Source: Bradyrhizobium sp. 186 (GTDB lineage Bacteria; Pseudomonadota; Alphaproteobacteria; Rhizobiales; Xanthobacteraceae). Taken from it: 64,000 bases of DNA. A model generated the notes under the pieces. The model was not told the origin of the DNA. It did not search any database and saw nothing but the letters and a program-made list of their open reading frames with translations. The stretch is taken from NCBI RefSeq assembly GCF_023101685.1, contig NZ_CP082164.1:62001-126000 (forward strand). Direction: 5' to 3'. The stretch's first letter is position 1, and each line of letters opens with the position of its first letter. A program made the position numbers and the translations under genes. Below are positions 56,917 to 64,000 of the stretch, piece after piece.

Positions 56917-57150
56917 TCACCAACGACGGTGATGCCAACGGTGTCCACGCCAGTGAGGACGACGCCAGTGATGGCGATGCCAGCGCACCTCGGTCGTTGG
57001 TTTGGCCTCATCCTGCACCGATTGCGCGGCACCCGGATTGATCAGCGACACCGCCTGCGCGCGCTCGACCGGCGCGGCGAGGACGAACAACGCTCCGGTG
57101 GCCGCAAGGCCCAAGACTTTCGCAAGGCCCAAGACTTTCAAAGACTGCAT
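56917..57150 (-). CDS. small exported His/Arg/Trp-rich protein
   Basis: 77 residues: a signal peptide with an internal duplication (VLGLAKVLGLA), then VSLINPGAAQSVQDEAKP and a C-terminus of alternating His, Arg and Trp (RWHRHHWRRPHWRGHRWHHRRW region). The INP...AKP spacing recalls the Gly/His-rich protein at 55860. Function unknown. Confidence 0.72.
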   Translation of the reverse strand: MQSLKVLGLAKVLGLAATGALFVLAAPVERAQAVSLINPGAAQSVQDEAKPTTEVRWHRHHWRRPHWRGHRWHHRRW

Positions 57151-57383
57151 TTGGTTGGATCTCCTGACATCGTTCCTGCGGTGCGCGCACTGACCAGACG
57201 TTGCGACACGGGGACGACGCTAGAGTCCACCGCCTGAATCGCGTATGAATGAACGCGCCGCCGACGTGAATGCGAAAGACAGGCGGCAAGTTCCAAAATG
57301 CCGGCGCAACATTTCACGCGCCACCAACAACCAGCCGTCCACGACGCACGTACCTTCTGGTCGAGCGAATACGGGAGATGGTC

Positions 57384-57593
57384 ATGGCACGTTTTCACGG
57401 ACTGCGGATATCTCGCCTCGCGATCGCGGCGAGCGTCGCCCTCGGCGCGAGCACGGCGCTTGCCGCGCAGGGACCCGGCGTCGAGGCCGGCGCGGCAAGC
57501 CCGCTCACACAATCCGTGATGGCGATTCTGGTCTATGGCGCGTCCGCGCTGATCGTCGGCGCCGGATTGATCGGCGCGCTACGCGGACATTGA
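57384..57593 (+). CDS. small membrane/exported protein
   Basis: 69 residues: MARFHGLRISRLAIAASVALG opens a signal-like segment ending at ALAA, and a second hydrophobic stretch (AILVYGASALIVGAGLIGAL) occupies the C-terminus. Probably inner-membrane. GGGAGA is 6 bases before the ATG. Function unknown. Confidence 0.6.
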   Translation: MARFHGLRISRLAIAASVALGASTALAAQGPGVEAGAASPLTQSVMAILVYGASALIVGAGLIGALRGH

Positions 57594-57676
57594 GGCGCGA
57601 TCGTCGCGCTTGAGATTCTTGATTGAGCATGATCTTGTCGGAAAACCGGACGCCACTTTTCCGGATCATGCTGCCG

Positions 57677-57991
57677 TCAGCCCCGGCGCCAGTAGCAGCT
57701 CATATGCGGCACGATCACCGTGCCGCTGGGCCTATATTCCTGCACATAGGTCGCGTTGCACTCGCGGACCGCATCGGGGCCCGGATTGTAGCGCGGATAG
57801 ACGCCGTCCGGAGTGTAGTAGGGCGTGACGCGCAGCCGGGCGGGCGGCCGCTTGCGCGGCGGCGGGCCGTCGGGCGAGGCGGCCTGGGCCAATCGGACTT
57901 CGGGACCGGCCGTCTGGGCTTCGGCGCTACCGCAAAATTGCGAAAACAACCCCATGCAAAGTAGAATCAGTACCGCTGTTCCCGCCCGCAT
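57677..57991 (-). CDS. exported protein of unknown function
   Basis: A 104-residue protein with a signal peptide (about residues 1-26, ending AEAQ), a Pro/Arg linker (PPPRKRPPARLR) and a short C-terminal domain with two cysteines (VRECNATYVQEYRPSG; MSCYWRRG), likely disulfide-bonded. Not recognised beyond that. Confidence 0.68.
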   Translation of the reverse strand: MRAGTAVLILLCMGLFSQFCGSAEAQTAGPEVRLAQAASPDGPPPRKRPPARLRVTPYYTPDGVYPRYNPGPDAVRECNATYVQEYRPSGTVIVPHMSCYWRRG

Positions 57992-58116
57992 CGTACCACC
58001 CACCTGAAACGTCCCCATCAAGGTGCCGTACGCTCCCCGTTTTGGCGGCGCCCGTCAACCTCGCCGCGCTTATAAAGCCGGATGCATCGGCGGGAAACCC
58101 GCGCTAAGAGAAGCGC

Positions 58117-58515
58117 ATGTGGACGGAATTGAAAGCGCCCTCGCTGGCCGAGATGGAAGCGACGGCGCACGACATCTTCGAGCGCCTGCCGGCGCAATTT
58201 CGCAGCCTCTGCGAGGGCGTGATCATCCGTGTCGATGACTTCCCGACCGAGGAGGTCCTGGACGAGATGGAATGCGAGAGCGAGTTCGACCTGCTCGGCC
58301 TGTTCCAGGGCGTCGGCCTGCCGCAGCAGAGTTTTGGCGACGTGGCGCGGCTGCCAAACATGGTCTGGCTCTACCGCCGGCCGATCCTGGACTATTGGGC
58401 CGAGCACGACGAGAACCTCGGCCATATCGTCCGCCATGTGCTGATCCACGAGATCGGCCACCATTTCGGCCTCTCGGACGACGATATGGCCGCAATTGAG
58501 GCTCAGGCAGACTAG
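58117..58515 (+). CDS. zincin-like metallopeptidase (type 1, short)
   Basis: A 132-residue protein with the HEIGHHFGLSDDDM motif (HExxH plus the GLSD continuation) of the small cytosolic zincin family found in many bacteria. The N-terminal PxxF helix and FLLGLF-like strand are typical. Full length for the family. Substrate unknown. It lies 81 bp before leuD. Confidence 0.9.
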   Translation: MWTELKAPSLAEMEATAHDIFERLPAQFRSLCEGVIIRVDDFPTEEVLDEMECESEFDLLGLFQGVGLPQQSFGDVARLPNMVWLYRRPILDYWAEHDENLGHIVRHVLIHEIGHHFGLSDDDMAAIEAQAD

Positions 58516-58596
58516 ATCTGCCGAATTCGGCCTAGGATTCGGGCCCCGATCGCGATAAATACACGTTCCCCTGAACCCACCCCGGGAAGCGCAACC

Positions 58597-59202
58597 ATGG
58601 ACAAGTTCACCACGCTGGAAGGCGTCGCGGCGCCGCTGAAGATCATCAATGTCGACACCGACATGATCATTCCGAAGCAGTACCTCAAGACCATCAAGCG
58701 CACCGGCCTTGGCAAGGGGCTTTTCTCCGAGCAGCGTTACAAGGACGACGGCAGCGAGAACCCGGATTTCGTGCTGAACCAGCCCGCCTATCGCAACTCG
58801 AAGGTGCTGGTGGCCGGCGACAATTTCGGCTGCGGCTCGAGCCGCGAGCATGCGCCCTGGGCGCTGCTCGACTTCGGCATCCGCTGCGTGATCTCGACCT
58901 CGTTCGGCGACATCTTCTATAACAACTGCTTCAAGAACGGCATCCTGCCGATCCGTGTCTCGCAGGAAGACCTCGACAAGCTGTTCGACGACGCCGAGCG
59001 CGGCGCCAATGCGACGCTGACGATCGACCTGCCGAACCAGGAGATCCGCGGTCCCGACGGCGGCAAGGTCAAGTTCGAGATCGACCCGTTCCGCAAGCAC
59101 TGCCTGATCAACGGCCTCGACGACATCGGACTGACGATGGAGAAGAAGTCCTCGATCGACACCTACGAGGAGAAGCTCAAGAGCGAACGCGCCTGGGCCT
59201 GA
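58597..59202 (+). CDS. leuD: 3-isopropylmalate dehydratase small subunit
   Basis: A 201-residue swivel-domain subunit, partner of Leu[16 protein letters not shown] is the substrate-recognition loop; [16 protein letters not shown] is the N-terminal signature. Terminated by a strong hairpin. Confidence 0.97.
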   Translation: MDKFTTLEGVAAPLKIINVDTDMIIPKQYLKTIKRTGLGKGLFSEQRYKDDGSENPDFVLNQPAYRNSKVLVAGDNFGCGSSREHAPWALLDFGIRCVISTSFGDIFYNNCFKNGILPIRVSQEDLDKLFDDAERGANATLTIDLPNQEIRGPDGGKVKFEIDPFRKHCLINGLDDIGLTMEKKSSIDTYEEKLKSERAWA

Positions 59203-59220
59203 GATCGACTTCCCGTTTGA

Positions 59221-59250
59221 GCCCCGGCGTCATCAGCGCCGGGGCTTTTT
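59221..59250 (+). terminator. intrinsic terminator after leuD
   Basis: A perfect 9-bp stem (GCCCCGGCG/CGCCGGGGC) with a 7-base loop, followed by TTTTT. Confidence 0.95.
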
Positions 59251-59283
59251 CTTTGCCCTGATTATCCCTTATAGCTTCCGCGT

Positions 59284-60069
59284 ATGCTGCCCGACATCGT
59301 CACCTTCTGGCATGGCCCGATGGACGCACTGCGCCAGACCTGTCTGCGCTCGCAGCTCGCGGCTGGCCACAAGGTCACGGTCTATAGCTTCGACACCATT
59401 CCCGGCCTGCCCGCGGGCGTCGGCAATGCGGACGCCGAAGCGATTCTGCCGCATTCTTTCTCCGAACGGCTGCGGCCGCCGCAGCCGGACGGGAGCTGGC
59501 GCGACTGGACCACGCTTCAGTTCAGCGACTTCTTCCGCATGAAGCTGATGGCGAAGGGGTTGGGCCTCTGGCTCGATGCCGACGTGCTGCTCTTGAAGTC
59601 CGCCGAGATCGATCCGGCAAAACCCTACTTTGCCTGGGAGCGGCCGCGGCAGCTCGGCAATTCCGTGATCTATCTTCCGCCGGAGCACGGCATCGTTGCC
59701 GCCTTCGAGGAGTTGATGGAGCAGGGGGAGCTGACGCCCAACTGGCTGTCGCTGCGCCATCGCATCACGTTTGCGATGCGCCGCCTGCGTGGCGGCTCGA
59801 ATCGCCTCTCGGATATTCGCATCGCGATCTTCGGGCCGGCAGCGCTGACCGCACTCGCGCGCCGCACCGGGGAGTTGAGCTGCGCGTTGCCGAAGCAGTC
59901 GTTTTACGCCGTGCATGCCGAGCCAAAACTGTTCTTCGAACCGTCGAGCTATCTCGGCCTCGTCACCGATCCCGGCATCATCGGCCTGCACATCTCGCCC
60001 AAGGGACGCGGCGGCGAGAAGCCGATCCCGGGCAGCCTGTATGCGTGGGCGGCGGAGCGGTTCGCGTAA
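59284..60069 (+). CDS. glycosyltransferase-like protein with DXD motif
   Basis: A 261-residue protein. FSDFFRMKLMAKGLGLWLDADVLLL carries the DAD motif typical of GT-A sugar transferases of the capsule/OCH1-like type. The C-terminal segment GIIGLHISPKGRGGEKP is strongly conserved-looking. A copy of the last 45 codons lies at 60520-60654 and a shorter relic at 62612-62646. Donor and acceptor are unknown. Confidence 0.78.
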   Translation: MLPDIVTFWHGPMDALRQTCLRSQLAAGHKVTVYSFDTIPGLPAGVGNADAEAILPHSFSERLRPPQPDGSWRDWTTLQFSDFFRMKLMAKGLGLWLDADVLLLKSAEIDPAKPYFAWERPRQLGNSVIYLPPEHGIVAAFEELMEQGELTPNWLSLRHRITFAMRRLRGGSNRLSDIRIAIFGPAALTALARRTGELSCALPKQSFYAVHAEPKLFFEPSSYLGLVTDPGIIGLHISPKGRGGEKPIPGSLYAWAAERFA

Positions 60070-60079
60070 CTCCCTCTTA

Positions 60080-60136
60080 TGTCCCGGACGCGCTGCAGCG
60101 TGCTTGGCGTCACTGCGCAGAGCCGCATCCGGGACA
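60080..60136. repeat. inverted repeat after the glycosyltransferase gene
   Basis: TGTCCCGGA and TCCGGGACA bracket a GC-rich centre with a CGCTGCAGCG palindrome. The right arm CCGCATCCGGGACACGA reappears as CCGCGTCCGGGACACGA at about 62720-62740 upstream of the DUF6455 gene, so both derive from one intergenic sequence. Confidence 0.7.
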
Positions 60137-60294
60137 CGAGATCAGACCTCGCCTTCGCCGTTAGACTAGAAGGAAGTGTTGCAACATGAGGACCAGCATT
60201 TTCCGTTCATCTCATTGCTAGACGTCGACAATAACCAACATCAACTTAAATCGTTGAGCTTGACGAAATTCGTTTTCATCATCATATTTTGGGA

Positions 60295-60519
60295 ATGACC
60301 CCGGAACAGTGTCGAGCCGCGCGAGCATGGCTAAATTGGCCTCAGGACGCGCTTGCAAAGAACGCGAACGTCGGCGTTTCGACGGTGAGAGACTTTGAGG
60401 CAGGACGGCGGGAGCCGACGCGGAATAATTTAACGGCAATGCGAGTTGCGCTGGAGGAAGGGGGCGTTTCATTCTTTGAGGACTTCAAGGAAAACGGCAT
60501 CAAGGTCCTCCGGCGCTGA
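60295..60519 (+). CDS. small XRE-type HTH regulator
   Basis: A 74-residue protein, essentially one helix-turn-helix: CRAARAWLNWPQDALAKNAN then VGVSTVRDFEAGRREPTRNN. It is of the stand-alone phage-repressor type common in rhizobia. The ATG follows an AT-rich stretch (60180-60294) with TTGACG and an ACGAAATTCGT near-palindrome (60263-60273) that may be its own operator. Its stop codon abuts a pseudogene copy of the upstream glycosyltransferase end. Lower GC than its surroundings. Confidence 0.8.
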   Translation: MTPEQCRAARAWLNWPQDALAKNANVGVSTVRDFEAGRREPTRNNLTAMRVALEEGGVSFFEDFKENGIKVLRR

Positions 60520-60832
60520 AAGCTGTTCTTCGAGGCGTCGAGCTATCTCGGCCTCGTCACCGACCCCGACATCATCACCCTGCACATTTCGCCAAAATGC
60601 CGCGGCGGCGAGAAGCCGATTCAGGGCAGCCTGTATGCGTGGGCGGTGGAGCGGACGCGCGTCTGCACCATTGCGCTCTATTCCGCTCCAATTTCGCGTT
60701 TCGAATGGAGCTTCACAAGAGCACCGCAAGCGGCGCCCTATCCCGTGGTCCAGGATCTCGTCGAGTCCTTCCGCCTGCTTAAGCACCGCGGCGAGATGAA
60801 CGAAATGCGGCGGCTCGACCCTTCCGGCGGAC
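60520..60832 (+). pseudogene. fused relics: 3' end of the glycosyltransferase gene + 5' part of the DUF6455 gene
   Basis: 60520-60654 matches 59926-60060 (glycosyltransferase codons for LFFEASSYLGLVTD through YAWAVER) at roughly 85-90 percent by eye. 60655-60832 matches the upstream region and first 30 codons of the DUF6455 gene at 62821 (PYPVVQDLVESF, LKHRGEMNEMRRLD). Its start codon position reads AAG instead of ATG. The stop codon and intergenic repeat that should separate them are missing. It encodes nothing intact. Confidence 0.85.
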
Positions 60833-60844
60833 CGTCGTCCAGAT

Positions 60845-62518
60845 CTAGATCGCTCCGTTTCGCGCACAAGCATCGCGCTGGGCAAATCCCTTCACGAGCT
60901 TTCTACACGCACGATAACGCTCTTCCATGCTTGCTCCGCCGGCATTGCTCAGAGCGCTCGGTTTGGCCGCGCTCTCTTTTTTGACCGCATGAGGTCGCGA
61001 AGTTTTCTCGCGCCTGGTCGATGGTTCGACATCCTCAGGGACTGGCACAAGCTGCCAGACCGGACGAAGCTCGATGCTCGCAGTCTCGGACGAATTCTCC
61101 TTTTTGAAGGAGGACAGGGCGAGGACATTCTTGTCTAGCCTGACGCTAACTGGCGTTCCGCCGATGGAGAATTTGTCGTTCACAATATACTCTGCGAACG
61201 GTCTGTATCCCGCCACATCCTTCATCCACGATAGTTTCGTTGGCGGCCCCCAGAGGTAGAACCCTTTGGCCAAGCCCGTAGCGGAGACCTCCGTGATAAT
61301 CACCATGGCGTAGCGACCCTTGCCATTGGACCATCCCCGCTTGTTGGACCACACGCCGACAAATTTGGAATCGGCATTGAGAGTGTCGTTCTGATCGGGC
61401 GAGACGGTGAAGCTCGGCAGTTCGAGTTGCTGAGCTGCTGCGATGACAGAAATTTTTTGGTTATCTTCCGGCGTAAATGGATTTCGGACGACGCGCTTGA
61501 CATCAGTGCCCGGGCGCCCGCTCGCATCCGATTTGGGAGGGGCGGCCGGAGTCGATAGTGCCGCGACTTCGTTCGCCTTGAGACCTTTGATCCGCTGGCG
61601 AGCTTCCGCAACATGGTTGCTGCGGGGATATCTTTCCAGAAATTCCTCATAGAAGCCTGCCACCGTCGACGTCTGGATGGCCAGCCAAAACTTCTCGTCT
61701 TCCGCGAGGGTTGGAGGCGCCGGGATCAACGCGACTGGCGCCTGACCGGCAACGGCAGGAGCTTTTAGGTAAATCTCTTCCTTCGACAAGGAGCCGTACA
61801 CGAAAGGCTGCTGTTCGCGCTTGGTTGCCGTCATCACGTCGTCACGAACCCGCCGAAAGAGAAACGATATTTCCAGACCTGGCGTTTCGATGTGGCGAAG
61901 AAGCGACGCCGTAAAGGGGCTATTCCGACCGTCGCCATCGCTTGCTGTAGTGCCGTCCCGTGCGGCATATGCGATCAGAACATTGTCGGAAGGTTCCGTC
62001 GGCGCGAGCCCACGAGCTACGGCCCGGGTGCTCACCGAGCGCTTCATCTTCGCGGCAAAAGGGTTGTTGCGGCACGCGTCCAGTATTATGAGGCCTAACT
62101 TTCGTGCCTTCGAAACTTGAAGGCTCACCGAGCGCAGACTAATGGCCTCGCTTTCGATGTCGACATCGCTGCGCAGCTCCGCACTGATTGGAATCAGCCA
62201 ATTCTCGCCACCGACTTCCATGCCGTGCCCGGCGTAAAAAACGACGGCTATGTCAGCCTCTTCGGCAGATCGGCCGAACCCGACGACGGCCTTCCTCATC
62301 TCTTGCGCGGTCGCGTTCTTGACTTGAGTGACCTTGAAATCCAGCCGCTCCAGCGCGCGACCGATGTCGGCCGCATCGCGAGTCGGATTCGGCAACTCGG
62401 GCACCTTCTCGTAGGCGCCGTTGCCGATGACAAGAGCGACCCGGACCTGCTGCGCGATCGCCGGCTGGGAGAACCAAAGTAGCGTGACGAGAAAGATTGC
62501 TGCCCGAAAGATCTGCAT
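60845..62518 (-). CDS. exported caspase-like protease (peptidase C14)
   Basis: 557 residues. The signal peptide is about residues 1-22 (ending AIAQ). A caspase p20-like domain (about 25-240) has the catalytic His in YAGHGME and Cys in DACRNNPF, with the opening RVALVIGNGAYE. A linker follows, then a C-terminal region (about 350-500) of unassigned beta-type sequence with GRYAMVIITEVSATGLAKGF. The layout is typical of rhizobial exported caspase/metacaspase proteins. GC is visibly lower than in the core genes nearby. It is encoded opposite to its neighbours inside the patchwork islet. Confidence 0.9.
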   Translation of the reverse strand: MQIFRAAIFLVTLLWFSQPAIAQQVRVALVIGNGAYEKVPELPNPTRDAADIGRALERLDFKVTQVKNATAQEMRKAVVGFGRSAEEADIAVVFYAGHGMEVGGENWLIPISAELRSDVDIESEAISLRSVSLQVSKARKLGLIILDACRNNPFAAKMKRSVSTRAVARGLAPTEPSDNVLIAYAARDGTTASDGDGRNSPFTASLLRHIETPGLEISFLFRRVRDDVMTATKREQQPFVYGSLSKEEIYLKAPAVAGQAPVALIPAPPTLAEDEKFWLAIQTSTVAGFYEEFLERYPRSNHVAEARQRIKGLKANEVAALSTPAAPPKSDASGRPGTDVKRVVRNPFTPEDNQKISVIAAAQQLELPSFTVSPDQNDTLNADSKFVGVWSNKRGWSNGKGRYAMVIITEVSATGLAKGFYLWGPPTKLSWMKDVAGYRPFAEYIVNDKFSIGGTPVSVRLDKNVLALSSFKKENSSETASIELRPVWQLVPVPEDVEPSTRREKTSRPHAVKKESAAKPSALSNAGGASMEERYRACRKLVKGFAQRDACARNGAI

Positions 62519-62611
62519 CAAATGATTGCCCGGCTCAAATATCGGCCGCGAGGGTAGCACCCCTGTTCACCACGGCAACGGGTAAAGCTGCAAATTGTGG
62601 GCTTCGAGGGA

Positions 62612-62646
62612 AGTCTACGCATAGGCGGTGGAGAGGTTCACAGTAA
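62612..62646 (+). pseudogene. short third relic of the glycosyltransferase 3' end
   Basis: This stretch aligns with the last 36 bases of the glycosyltransferase gene (codons for LYAWAAERFA and the stop) with mostly transitions and small gaps, around 80 percent by eye. It lies just upstream of the DUF6455 gene, where the ancestral gene end would have been. The match is short, so chance similarity is not excluded. Confidence 0.5.
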
Positions 62647-62655
62647 TGCGCTGCC

Positions 62656-62695
62656 GAGCCGGGACCCAGCACTGCGGCGAGATGGGTCCCGGCTC
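62656..62695. repeat. inverted repeat upstream of the DUF6455 gene
   Basis: GAGCCGGGACCCA and TGGGTCCCGGCTC form a perfect 13-bp stem around 14 bases. Confidence 0.85.
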
Positions 62696-62820
62696 AGCGG
62701 AGCGGCACTTCGCGCCGCACCGCGTCCGGGACACGAAAGCTGTATTTGATCCAGCGCAACGCGCATCTGCACCGGTGTGCTCTATTCGGCTCCAGCTGGA
62801 TGAGCCCAATGGAGCTTCGC

Positions 62821-63240
62821 ATGAGCGCTGCGAACAGACCCTATCCCGTGGTTCAGGACCTCATCGAATCCTTTGCGAGCTGGCTGAAGCATCGCCGCGA
62901 GCTGAACGAGTTGCGGCAGCTCGATCGCGCCGATTTCGACCGGATCGCGAACGATCTCAGGATCGCGCCCGACGACCTGGAGGAACTGGTCCGTCACGGC
63001 CGGCACGCCGCCGACGAGCTGCCAAAAATGCTGGCGCAGCGCGGCATCAGCGCGGAAGGGTTAGGCCGTGCACAGCCGCTGCTGCTGCGCGACATGGAGC
63101 GGGTCTGCTCGCTGTGCCATCACAAGGGACAATGCGACCGCGACCTCGCCGGCGGTACCGCGGCGGAGAACCGCCATGGCTACTGTGCCAATGCGTCGAC
63201 GCTGGAATCGCTAGGCCGCGCCGACCTCGCACCGCGCTGA
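62821..63240 (+). CDS. DUF6455 protein with C-terminal Cys motif
   Basis: A 139-residue protein. An N-terminal helical part (PYPVVQDLIESFASWLKHRR) and a middle D-x-x-R-I-A-x-D-L helix pair are followed by a C-terminal CSLCHHKGQC cluster that looks like a metal or Fe-S site. Function unknown in the family. GGAG lies 6 bases before the ATG. A decayed copy of its first 30 codons is at 60716-60832. Confidence 0.85.
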   Translation: MSAANRPYPVVQDLIESFASWLKHRRELNELRQLDRADFDRIANDLRIAPDDLEELVRHGRHAADELPKMLAQRGISAEGLGRAQPLLLRDMERVCSLCHHKGQCDRDLAGGTAAENRHGYCANASTLESLGRADLAPR

Positions 63241-63263
63241 CGCGCAGCGCCTTGAAACGGAGG

Positions 63264-63929
63264 CTATCCGTTCAACATTGACAAGACGACGTGCGCGAGA
63301 TCAGCAGGACGTTCCACCAATTGATCTGCGCCAGCCGCTTCGAGCTCATCCCGGCTGCCATATCCCCAGAGCACGCCGAGGCCGCGCATCTTGACCGCGT
63401 GGGCTCCGACGATGTCGTGCCGGCGATCCCCGACCATGAGACTGTGCGAAGCACGGGTATTCTGTGCAGACAGGATATGGGCAAGCAACTCAGGCTTGTG
63501 ATCCAGCGCGCCGCCCGGCACCGAGCCGTGGATGCCGTCGAAGTATGTCGCGAAATTTAGGTTCTCGAGGATTCGTCGCGCAAAGATTTCGCGCTTCGAT
63601 GTGGCCAGGTAGATTTGCAGTCCCGCTTCCCGCATCTCCTCAAGCGCGCCGCGGATTCCGGGATAGGGCTCGCTCCCGAGCAGACCGCTTGCGCCGTAGT
63701 GCTGACGATAGGCGGCCACGGCTTCATCGATCCGGTCGTCTCCTTGCGTCGCCAGCAATGCGTGCAACACATCTTCGAGCGGTGGTCCGATAAAGCGCTC
63801 TATATCGAGTGCTTCGCCGGGATCGTGTCCGAGTGCACGCAGTGCGGCCAGGCAGCTTGCGGCAATGCCCGGCTGCGAATCGACCAGCGTTCCGTCGAGA
63901 TCCAGGAGTACGGATCGCGACGGAGACAC
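63264..63929 (-). CDS. HAD-superfamily phosphatase (phosphoglycolate-phosphatase-like)
   Basis: A 221-residue HAD hydrolase. LLDLDGTLVDS carries the nucleophile Asp and general acid, YLATSKRE the motif II Thr/Ser, and SLMVGDRRHDIVGA the motif IV acidic pair; a cap domain lies between. Gph-like; it may salvage 2-phosphoglycolate, but the exact substrate is open. GTG start with AAGGAG upstream, 3 bases after the stop of the next gene to the right, so the two are co-transcribed. Confidence 0.92.
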   Translation of the reverse strand: MSPSRSVLLDLDGTLVDSQPGIAASCLAALRALGHDPGEALDIERFIGPPLEDVLHALLATQGDDRIDEAVAAYRQHYGASGLLGSEPYPGIRGALEEMREAGLQIYLATSKREIFARRILENLNFATYFDGIHGSVPGGALDHKPELLAHILSAQNTRASHSLMVGDRRHDIVGAHAVKMRGLGVLWGYGSRDELEAAGADQLVERPADLAHVVLSMLNG

Positions 63930-63932
63930 TCC

Positions 63933-64000
63933 TTAACCCTTGCCCATCGCGGCGATCGCGTCCGCGATTTCGATCGTCCGCCGCGCCATGTCGGCGTGCA
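63933..64000 (-). CDS. 3' end of a gene running in from the right edge
   Basis: The last 22 codons of a minus-strand gene, ending HADMARRTIEIADAIAAMGKG and a TAA. The frame is open to the window edge and the HAD gene follows immediately. Too short to name. Confidence 0.7.
   Translation of the reverse strand, partial: HADMARRTIEIADAIAAMGKG

Overview
The window is a high-GC chromosomal segment from an alphaproteobacterium of the Bradyrhizobium/Rhodopseudomonas type. This is inferred from protein content and gene order (rpsP-rimM-trmD-rplS, tsaD/gpsA, hemD-mitofilin-hemY, ftsY-yciB, dapF-mtaB, separated leuC and leuD) and from many short palindromic intergenic repeats of rhizobial style. No rRNA, plasmid functions, prophage or CRISPR array were seen.

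Layout. 0-9 kb: a chemotaxis receptor, a secreted or membrane-tethered nuclease, an L,D-transpeptidase, acetyl-CoA synthetase, a poxvirus-type topoisomerase IB, an SRPBCC protein, a class III nucleotide cyclase and an EVE protein. 9-15.5 kb: gpsA-tsaD divergent from hemD-mitofilin-hemY, then tRNA-Thr(CGT). 15.7-30.4 kb: accessory genes, including a 787-residue membrane protein, two small Cys-rich exported paralogues, a polysaccharide deacetylase, MFS_3 exporter, Tat hydrolase, P450, a second cyclase, TerB, an SDR, a glutamine amidotransferase and a frameshifted enoyl-CoA hydratase. 30.5-40.5 kb: tRNA-Ala(CGC), yggT-DUF167-folD, ppa, several enzymes, yciB-ftsY, an RluA-type synthase and a DUF2336 protein. 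40.6-42.1 kb: an IS110-family (IS1111-like) element inserted inside a chromosomal repeat. 42.1-47.1 kb: mtaB-dapF, a GyrI-like protein, a SIMPL protein and an MBL hydrolase. 47.2-53.7 kb: a candidate structured RNA, ffh, rpsP, rimM, an intruding LysR/MFS pair, trmD and rplS. 54-59.3 kb: leuC and leuD, separated by a cluster of small exported proteins and a zincin. 59.3-64 kb: a glycosyltransferase-like gene and a DUF6455 gene separated by a patchwork islet (XRE regulator, pseudogene relics, caspase-like protease), then a HAD phosphatase.

The most informative signals are these. (1) The non-coding end of the IS110 element contains, on the transposase strand, a copy of the 9 bases of target DNA just left of the insertion point, as expected of a bridge-RNA guide. 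(2) The junction between the glycosyltransferase and DUF6455 genes is present in three degenerate copies, with an XRE gene between the first two and a caspase gene between the second and third. (3) A well-formed promoter and a hairpin-rich stretch precede ffh. (4) A 16-bp tandem repeat precedes the GyrI-like gene. (5) Two CRP-like boxes 30 bp apart precede the Cys-rich pair, in a window that also encodes two nucleotide cyclases.

Everything here was read by eye. Family names rest on motif recognition, not on database searches.
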